Assembly (NCBI RefSeq): GCF_001665835.1
Contig: NZ_LZSX01000063.1
Location: forward strand, 62,001 to 126,000
DNA: 64,000 nucleotides
Source: Mycobacterium colombiense
GTDB lineage: Bacteria > Actinomycetota > Actinomycetes > Mycobacteriales > Mycobacteriaceae
Reading direction: 5' to 3'
A program made the translations under genes and the position numbers. The notes under the pieces were generated by a model. It ran no database searches. It was given only the letters and a program-made list of their open reading frames with translations, and was not told the origin of the DNA. Of the stretch, positions 58,406 to 64,000 are shown in pieces; position 1 is the stretch's first letter; each line of letters begins with the position of its first letter.

Positions 58406-59287
58406 ATGAAGGTCTCAGTGGTGGCCCCGGTCGCCGATGGTGTCACCGCGGACCCCGACTGGATGGTGGCCTTCGCGCGCCACCTCGAAGCCTGCGGGTT
58501 CGAATCGATCGTCGTCGTCGAGCACACCGTGTTGCTCACCCGCTACGACAGCGTCTACCCCTACGACGATTCGGGACGCGTCGGGCTGGCGCCGGACTGC
58601 CCCATCCCGGATCCACTTGACCTGCTTGCGTTTCTGGCCGGCCAGACCAACCGCCTGGGCCTGGCCACCGGCGTGCTGGTGCTGCCCAACCACCACCCGG
58701 TGGTGCTGGCCAAGCGGGCCGCCACCGTCGACGCCCTGTCCGGCGGCAGGCTGCGCCTGTGTGTGGGTGTGGGCTGGCTGAAGGAGGAACTGGCCGCCTG
58801 CGATGTGGATTTCGACAACCGGGGCCGACGCGCCGACGAGCAGCTGGCTGTCATGCGTGAGCTGTGGGCTCAGCGGTCCGGCGGGGCCTCCTTCGCGGGC
58901 GAATTCTTCAACTTCGAGAATGTCATGTGCTACCCGAAACCCGTTGCGGGGGAACGACTCCCGATTCACATCGGTGGGCACAGCCGGGCCGCCGCGCGCC
59001 GCGCCGGACGCCTCGGCGACGGGTTCCAGCCGCTCGGGGTGACCGGGCCGCGTCTCGCGTCGCTGATCGCGCTCATGCGCGACGAGGCGGAGTCGGCGGG
59101 CCGAGATCCGGCGGTACTGGAAGTGTCGCTGGGCCACGCCGTCACCAAGATCGATGCCGAGCGCGCGGCCGCCCTCGCCGATCAGGGCGCCGACCGTCTG
59201 GTGCTGGCCATGCCGCCGACCACCGATATCGAGCAGGCCAAGGACCTGTTGTCGGCGTGTGCGCAACGGCTGTCCCTGAAATCATGA
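58406..59287 (+). CDS. LLM-class (F420-dependent) oxidoreductase
   Basis: 293 residues. TIM-barrel of luciferase-like monooxygenases: MKVSVVAPVADGVTADPDWM, EACGFESIVVVEHTVL, TNRLGLATGVLVLPNHHPVV, GGRLRLCVGVGWLKEELAA and RLPIHIGGHSRAAARRAGRL. Actinobacterial members mostly use F420. Substrate unknown. Its stop overlaps the ATG of the next gene (ATGA), so both are coupled. This gene and the following ones up to 62623 are not found between Rv1781c and Rv1780 in M. tuberculosis. Confidence 0.9.
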   Translation: MKVSVVAPVADGVTADPDWMVAFARHLEACGFESIVVVEHTVLLTRYDSVYPYDDSGRVGLAPDCPIPDPLDLLAFLAGQTNRLGLATGVLVLPNHHPVVLAKRAATVDALSGGRLRLCVGVGWLKEELAACDVDFDNRGRRADEQLAVMRELWAQRSGGASFAGEFFNFENVMCYPKPVAGERLPIHIGGHSRAAARRAGRLGDGFQPLGVTGPRLASLIALMRDEAESAGRDPAVLEVSLGHAVTKIDAERAAALADQGADRLVLAMPPTTDIEQAKDLLSACAQRLSLKS

Positions 59288-59754
59288 CGCTGTCAGCCGA
59301 CCAGCGCGCGGCGCTGAGCGATCTGGTGCACCGCTACGCCGCCCACGTCGATGACCGTGAATTCAGTGCTGCTGCAAGCCTTTTCACCGCCGACGCCGAA
59401 CTGGTGGTGCCGGCACCGCCGGCCGATCTGTTGCCGATCCATTCGCATCGCGGCCGCGACGCCGTCACGGCCGCCGTGGCGGTTGTCGCAGCCGTCGCCC
59501 GCACCGAGCACGCGATCATCGGCGAGGTGTACGACGCGGCCGCGCAATCCGGCGCCGCGCGCGGGCGGATCGCGTGCGTCGCGCACCACTGGAACGAACG
59601 CGACGCCGAGCTGGTGGACGTGGCGTGGCACCTGCGCTACGACGACGATTACGTGCTGACCGACGCGGGCTGGCGGATCAGCCGCCGGGCTTTGACGGTC
59701 CACGCCATCGAGACCCGCCCGGTGCGCCGGCTGCTGCCGCACGGCCCCGCCTAG
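59284..59754 (+). CDS. SnoaL/NTF2-like protein
   Basis: 156 residues, one cone-shaped NTF2-like domain: RAALSDLVHRYAAHVDDREF, ASLFTADAELVVPAPP, RTEHAIIGEVYD, VAHHWNERDAELVDVAWHLR and DAGWRISRRALTVHAI. Typical of SnoaL-like polyketide cyclases or ring-hydroxylating enzyme subunits. Function not determinable. Translationally coupled to the LLM oxidoreductase, so the two may work on the same substrate. Confidence 0.87.
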   Translation: MTLSADQRAALSDLVHRYAAHVDDREFSAAASLFTADAELVVPAPPADLLPIHSHRGRDAVTAAVAVVAAVARTEHAIIGEVYDAAAQSGAARGRIACVAHHWNERDAELVDVAWHLRYDDDYVLTDAGWRISRRALTVHAIETRPVRRLLPHGPA

Positions 59755-59985
59755 CGTGTTGGCAGCAGATTATGCGCACACTCACAGCAAAACTCATCGG
59801 TTCGTATCTGCGGCACAAATCGACGTTTTCTTTGGGTAGGTGCGGCTAACGTCGTTGGGTCTCGGCGGGATTTTGCGCACTCGGCGCGCGTACCGCCCAC
59901 CGAACCCCGTGCAGGCGCCGCGAGGCGGGCCGTCGATCCCGATTGACTCCAATTAATCCAGGTTCATTCGTGTAATTTCGGCCGC

Positions 59986-61803
59986 GTGACGAACACCGTT
60001 GATTCCGCGGGGACCGGTGGAGGGCGAGCAGCACAGCCCGGCTCGGTATCGACGCTGGCAGTGGGCACGCCGCTGACGTCCAATCCGGACTACCGCAACG
60101 AGATTCACACTGCCGAAGACATCATCGATGTGGACCACTACGGTGGCGGCTTCGACCTCACCAGGCGGGCCACCGCCCCGAAGCTGCGCATCGGCCGCGA
60201 CCGATGGTTCAACCTGCTGTGGCTGATCCCTATCGGGTTTGCCGTGCTGATCGCCGGGATCGCGGTTGGCAAAGGCCTGCACAACATGCCGGCGGTGCAG
60301 TCGTTCATCCAGCGCTACCCCGGGTCGGACAGCGCCGGCGTACCCCCCGGCCTGCCGGCGTGGATCGGCTGGACGCATTTTTTCAACCTCTTCATGATGA
60401 TGTTCATCATCAGGACGGGGATCCAGATTCTCTGCGACCATCCCCGGCTTTACTTCAGCCGCAACGCGACCCCGGGTAAGGACGAGTGGCTGCGGGTGGG
60501 GCCGCCGGTCCCGGACGACGAGCTGTGGACCGCCAACGCCGACACCGTCGCTCTGCCACCGCAATTGGGGCTGCCCGGCTTCCGGCACTCCATCGGCCTG
60601 GCCCGCTGGTGGCATCTGGGCATCGACGTGTTGTGGCTCGTCAACGGGGCCGTCTTCTACGTGCTGTTGTTCGCCACCGGTCAGTGGCGCCACATCGTGC
60701 CGCTGAGCTGGGACGTCTTCCCGAACGCGGCGTCGGTGGCCATTCAGTACCTGTCGCTGGACTGGCCGACCGACAACGGCTGGGTCGCCTACAACGGCCT
60801 GCAGCTGCTGTCCTACTTCACCACCGTCTTCATCGCCGCCCCGGCCGCGCTGATCACCGGTCTGGGCATGTCGCCCGCGCTGTCCCAGCGGGTGCACTGG
60901 CTCAGCAAGCGGCTCAGCATCCAGCACGCCCGGTCGCTGCACTTCGTGGTGCTGGTCTACTTCCTGTTCTTCATCCTGGTGCACGTCACCATGGTTCTGA
61001 CGACCGAGGCGCTGCGAAACCTCAACCACATGTTCGCCTCCCGCGACGACAACAGCTGGATCGGTTTCGGCATCTTCGCCGCGGCCATGGTACTGACCGC
61101 GATCGCATGGGTTTGGGCCACTCCCTTCACCATTCGCCATCCCCGCGTGGTGCAGCGGGTCGGCTATGCCCTGGTGGGTCCCTTCCAGCGGATGCTCGAG
61201 CAGCTGGACCCCAAGCCCGGCGCCTTCACCGACAAGGACATCTCGCCCCACCACTGGCGCAACGGCCGCCTGCCGGAGACCGTCGAGTACAAAGAGCTGG
61301 AGCGCGACGACTTCAAGGACTGGCGGCTGCGGGTCTACGGTCTGGTCGAGCACCCGATGGAATTTTCGCTCGAGGACCTGATGGCGCTGCCCTACCACGA
61401 GCAGATCAGCCAGCACTTCTGCATCCAGGCGTGGTCGGGCGTCGCCAAATGGGGTGGCGTGCAGATGAAAACGATCATGGACATCGTCAAGCCGCTGCCC
61501 GAGGCGAAATGGGCGGTCTTCTATTCGATGGGGCTGGGTGCCACGGGCGGCATCTACTACAACGCCCACCACATCGGCCAGATGGACCACCATATGACGA
61601 TGCTGGCCTACAACATGAACGACCAGCAGCTCCCCTACATGCACGGCAGACCGCTGCGGCTGCGCAACGAATTGCAGCACGGCTTCAAACTGGTGAAGTG
61701 GATCAAAGGCATCGAGTTCGTCGCCGACTACCACGACATCGGCAGCGGTTACGGCGGGTACAGCGAAGACCACAAGTACTTCGGGCGTCACCAAACACTC
61801 TGA
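59986..61803 (+). CDS. Cytochrome b561-like/molybdopterin oxidoreductase fusion
   Basis: 605 residues. The first ~400 are membrane: six helices with histidines suited to heme b (IGWTHFFNLFMMMFIIRTGI, ARWWHLGIDVLWLVNGAVFY, ARSLHFVVLVYFLFFILVHV). The last ~190 are a sulfite-oxidase-type molybdopterin domain (YGLVEHPMEFSLEDLMALPY; Mo ligand Cys479 in QHFCIQAWSGVAKWGGV; YYNAHHIGQMDHHMTMLAYN). Fusion of YedYZ-like redox parts into one chain suggests electron transfer between the quinone pool and a cytoplasmic or surface substrate. The Mo domain is short and lacks the dimer domain. Substrate unknown. Confidence 0.87.
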   Translation: MTNTVDSAGTGGGRAAQPGSVSTLAVGTPLTSNPDYRNEIHTAEDIIDVDHYGGGFDLTRRATAPKLRIGRDRWFNLLWLIPIGFAVLIAGIAVGKGLHNMPAVQSFIQRYPGSDSAGVPPGLPAWIGWTHFFNLFMMMFIIRTGIQILCDHPRLYFSRNATPGKDEWLRVGPPVPDDELWTANADTVALPPQLGLPGFRHSIGLARWWHLGIDVLWLVNGAVFYVLLFATGQWRHIVPLSWDVFPNAASVAIQYLSLDWPTDNGWVAYNGLQLLSYFTTVFIAAPAALITGLGMSPALSQRVHWLSKRLSIQHARSLHFVVLVYFLFFILVHVTMVLTTEALRNLNHMFASRDDNSWIGFGIFAAAMVLTAIAWVWATPFTIRHPRVVQRVGYALVGPFQRMLEQLDPKPGAFTDKDISPHHWRNGRLPETVEYKELERDDFKDWRLRVYGLVEHPMEFSLEDLMALPYHEQISQHFCIQAWSGVAKWGGVQMKTIMDIVKPLPEAKWAVFYSMGLGATGGIYYNAHHIGQMDHHMTMLAYNMNDQQLPYMHGRPLRLRNELQHGFKLVKWIKGIEFVADYHDIGSGYGGYSEDHKYFGRHQTL

Positions 61804-61904
61804 GCCGCGGACGCGCGTCACCTCCGGCAAGTCGTTTGTCCGAACGGCCATACGGGTAGCACCAACACATCGGCCGAAACGGATGTGACAGCAGAGGAGA
61901 CGCC

Positions 61905-62189
61905 ATGAGGCACAATCCTGTCGGCGACCAGCGGACCACTGACCGGTATGCGCGCGGATCGGCGCCTGCCGCGGCGCAAAAACCCGGGCTCGTGGTGGTC
62001 GCGGCGGCCGCGCTGGCGTTCGTGGTGTGCGTGACGAATTTCGCGCTGGGTGAGGCCGGCGCCGGTGTTGCCGCCGCCATCATCTCGATGCTCGCGTTCG
62101 GGGCCGGCCTGTCCTGGCTTGCGATGGACCGCAGGCGAATTCGCGATGCCGAGCGGCAGTGGGTGATCAGGCACCCGGCGGCCCGGTAG
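61905..62189 (+). CDS. Small membrane protein, two helices
   Basis: 94 residues. A polar head RHNPVGDQRTTDRYARGSAP is followed by two membrane helices (LVVVAAAALAFVVCVTNFAL, GVAAAIISMLAFGAGLSWLA) and a basic tail. The polar head faintly resembles UsfY-type stress proteins of mycobacteria, but I cannot confirm this. AGAGGAG upstream of the ATG supports translation. Not related by context to its neighbours. Confidence 0.72.
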   Translation: MRHNPVGDQRTTDRYARGSAPAAAQKPGLVVVAAAALAFVVCVTNFALGEAGAGVAAAIISMLAFGAGLSWLAMDRRRIRDAERQWVIRHPAAR

Positions 62190-62194
62190 ACCGA

Positions 62195-62623
62195 CTACCG
62201 CAGGGCCGCGAGGTTGTTCACGGACTTTTGCACGTCGGAGCGCAGCACCCGGGCGACCAATCCCCCGACCGGCCCGCTGAGCAAACCGCCACCGAGATCG
62301 GCGGTGAGGTGGAACGTCGACCCGGGGTGATCGTCGGTGACGCTCATCGCCACCGTGAGGCGGATGCCGCCGCGTCCGCGACCCCGCAGCTCAATCGCTT
62401 TCGGCTCGTCGTACCGGGTGACTTCCCAGTGGATGACGTTGCGGAAGCCCTTGACCTTGACGCACGACGAGACACAGGTGCCCTTCTCGATCGTGTCGGG
62501 CACCGGCCCCCGCCACCCGGCGAAAATCGTCATCCACTCGTCGAATCGATCCAGGTCGGACGCCAGCTTCCAAGCCGCCTCCGGCTCTACCTGCGACGAC
62601 ACCGAGACATCTACGCGAGCCAA
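62195..62623 (-). CDS. SRPBCC protein of the Rv0910 toxin family
   Basis: 142 residues. START/SRPBCC fold: ARVDVSVSSQVEPEAAWKLA, SDLDRFDEWMTIFAGWRG, KGTCVSSCVKVKGFRNVIHW and a C-terminal helix SDVQKSVNNLAALR. It matches Rv0910, named a type II toxin whose antitoxin is the small Rv0909. TTG at 62623 is chosen because GGGGAGGA is 6 bases upstream; the longer frame has no homology. Only 112 bases lie upstream before the next gene, too few for an Rv0909-like partner. Confidence 0.83.
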   Translation of the reverse strand: MARVDVSVSSQVEPEAAWKLASDLDRFDEWMTIFAGWRGPVPDTIEKGTCVSSCVKVKGFRNVIHWEVTRYDEPKAIELRGRGRGGIRLTVAMSVTDDHPGSTFHLTADLGGGLLSGPVGGLVARVLRSDVQKSVNNLAALR

Positions 62624-62735
62624 CGTCTTCCTCCCCTGGTCAATCAGAAACGCCGTCGCCGCACGTGCCGGCGACAAACACACAACCGTGGCTGAGTACC
62701 CCGACACCGTCACGCGTATTCGTCGGCCCGGACGC

Positions 62736-63293
62736 TCAGGGCCAGGCCTGGTCCAGCTGGTGAGCCACGTCGATGATCTGCGCCGCCTGCGACTGGGGCG
62801 CGTCGATCTCGGTGGCGACGTAATGCGCGATGAACCGCCGGATCTCACCGTCGACGCCGGCCAGGATCCGCAGCACCTCGCCGCGGATCGACTTCGACGA
62901 GACGTTGACGGTGATGTCGGAGGGCCGCGGCTTGGCGACGTCGACGATCAACAACAGCGGCTCGGCCGCGCGCGCGGTCGCGCGCAATTGGATGTCCCCG
63001 GAGACCACAAATCGCTGCTTATCAAGCCACAGGTCGACCAGCAGGTCGATCGACAGGGGAATGTGGATGACGAAGGTGATGCTGTCGCCGAGCCGGCGAG
63101 TGACCCGCGGGTCCTGAATCTTGACATTGGCGCTGACTTTGGCGATCCCGCCCGGCCCCTGCGCTATCGGCTCCATGGCGAACTCGCTGCCGGCGATGTC
63201 GGCGAACGCGGCAGCGACTCGCTCGGGGGTGACGGCGACCTCGAAGAACCTGCGGCCAAACTCTTCGTAGGTGACATAATCGTGATTCGTCAT
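62736..63293 (-). CDS. Conserved protein, Rv1780 counterpart
   Basis: 185 residues, fitting the 187 of Rv1780 and its place beside malQ. Starts MTNHDYVTYEEFGRRFFEVA; central SITFVIHIPLSIDLLVDLWL and DIQLRATARAAEPLLLIVDV look like the strand-rich half of an SRPBCC/lipid-binding fold; the C-terminal helix IRRFIAHYVATEIDAPQSQA is amphipathic. No known function. An ATG at 63311 (MRRYKPMTNHDY) with AGGTGA three bases before it is an alternative start. Confidence 0.78.
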   Translation of the reverse strand: MTNHDYVTYEEFGRRFFEVAVTPERVAAAFADIAGSEFAMEPIAQGPGGIAKVSANVKIQDPRVTRRLGDSITFVIHIPLSIDLLVDLWLDKQRFVVSGDIQLRATARAAEPLLLIVDVAKPRPSDITVNVSSKSIRGEVLRILAGVDGEIRRFIAHYVATEIDAPQSQAAQIIDVAHQLDQAWP

Positions 63294-63535
63294 AGGCTTA
63301 TACCGTCTCATGTCACCTGCCGGAACAGTCGCTGATCTGCTCGCGTCGCAGGATTTCCGCGACAGATCCTCCTCTCGTTTCCTCCTCTCGTTGAACCAGC
63401 AAACCCGATCGGTGCCCGGTGGCCGATCTGCGTCGATCCGACAGGTTTTGTGAAGCGCGCCACAGGCGGGGCGCTTCGATTCGATGTGTCGGGCGGTAGC
63501 CTGCAAGGCTTGATCGTGGAGGTGTTCGGAGTCTC

Positions 63536-64000
63536 ATGCCCCAGGAAGTAACGGAGCAGCGCACGGGCCTGGCCCAGGTGTCGGGGGTGCTCATCTGGCT
63601 TGGCGGCGGACACCGGCGCGAACTGGGTGAGCGTCACGAACGGTCCGCCCACGCCGTCGCCGGCGCGGTCGCCTTGCTGGGCGCGGTGCTGGCCTGGCTT
63701 GTCGCGACCCTGGCGATCTGCGGGTCGGCCCGCTGGCCGCTGCCGGCCGTCGTCCCGTTCACCCTCGTCTTCGGCCTGCTGGTCGGCGCCATCACGCGCG
63801 GCACGATCCCGGGGCCGGACCGCAGCCACCCCGGCCTGGTCGGACGCGCCGCGGTGGCGGCCGCGGTGGGCGTCGTCGTCGGTGAGCTCGCGGCACTGGT
63901 CATTCTGTCCAGCTCCATCGACCATCGGCTCGACGAACGGGCGTTGGGCAACTCCGAATCCGCCCCCGCCGTCGCGCAGGCATCGGCGTCGCTACAGCAG
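63536..64000 (+). CDS. DUF4407 membrane protein, N-terminal part (Rv1779c counterpart)
   Basis: 155 codons without a stop up to the right edge. Starts MPQEVTEQRTGLAQVSGVLI, then LIWLGGGHRRELGERHERSA, the typical beginning of DUF4407 proteins. Four membrane helices follow: AVAGAVALLGAVLAWLVATL, LPAVVPFTLVFGLLVGAITR, VAAAVGVVVGELAALVILSS. CGGAG precedes the ATG. DUF4407 proteins have a coiled-coil periplasmic or cytoplasmic domain after the second pair; function unknown. Cut by the window edge. Confidence 0.82.
   Translation, partial: MPQEVTEQRTGLAQVSGVLIWLGGGHRRELGERHERSAHAVAGAVALLGAVLAWLVATLAICGSARWPLPAVVPFTLVFGLLVGAITRGTIPGPDRSHPGLVGRAAVAAAVGVVVGELAALVILSSSIDHRLDERALGNSESAPAVAQASASLQQ

Overview
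The window is high-GC chromosomal DNA from a slow-growing Mycobacterium. It is largely co-linear, in reverse orientation, with the M. tuberculosis segment Rv1779c to Rv1832. It carries no PE_PGRS genes and several MAC-like features, including a 776-residue SecA2 and MIRU-like 53-bp elements between genes. A member or relative of the M. avium complex is the best guess; the species is inferred from gene order and protein character, not from a marker gene.

Layout. 1-4.1 kb: start of glycine dehydrogenase gcvP behind a tandem glycine riboswitch, then a MerR regulator (Rv1830/resR type), a BFN-family nuclease, a second MerR regulator (Rv1828 type), the FHA protein GarA and lipoyl protein GcvH. 4.1-13.1 kb: two DUF881 proteins flanking small basic protein Sbp, then pgsA2, secA2, ilvG and the BacA/SbmA-like ABC exporter (Rv1819c type). 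13.1-17 kb: where M. tuberculosis has PE_PGRS33 there is a four-gene cassette: an RpiR/SIS regulator, a phosphate/organophosphate-like MFS carrier and, divergently, a PhnY-like 2-oxoglutarate dioxygenase followed by a PhnZ-like HD-domain oxygenase. This looks like an oxidative organophosphonate degradation island and is the most unexpected system in the window. 17-23 kb: a flavoprotein (Rv1817 type), a VOC protein, a TetR repressor with twin operators and a divergent F420-type oxidoreductase, a trypsin-like secreted protein, a sterol desaturase and mgtC.

23-31.5 kb: a minus-strand PE/PPE block (one PE, four PPE, three small secreted DUF732 proteins) headed by an M-box Mg2+ riboswitch and ending with mgtC. 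An AT-rich patch and a wrecked esxN-like gene interrupt it. 31.6-55.8 kb: the ESX-5 type VII secretion locus on the minus strand: eccB5, eccC5, (cyp143 on the opposite strand), ferredoxin, PPE, PE, PPE, a PPE C-terminal remnant, PPE, PPE, PE, esxM, esxN, espG5, eccD5, mycP5, eccE5, eccA5. The PE/PPE part shows recent tandem duplication with repeated 3' ends, terminators and an intergenic motif.

56-64 kb: 4-alpha-glucanotransferase malQ, then an accessory insertion (LLM flavin oxidoreductase, SnoaL-like protein, a cytochrome b561/molybdopterin fusion, a small membrane protein, an orphan Rv0910-type protein), then the Rv1780 and Rv1779c counterparts, the last cut by the window edge.

How the parts fit: EccB5-E5 form the membrane channel, EccA5 and EspG5 handle PE-PPE cargo, MycP5 is the protease, and EsxM/EsxN and the PE/PPE pairs are substrates. 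The M-box block probably supplies extra PE/PPE proteins together with MgtC under low Mg2+. The gcv/GarA cluster ties glycine catabolism to Ser/Thr-kinase signalling.
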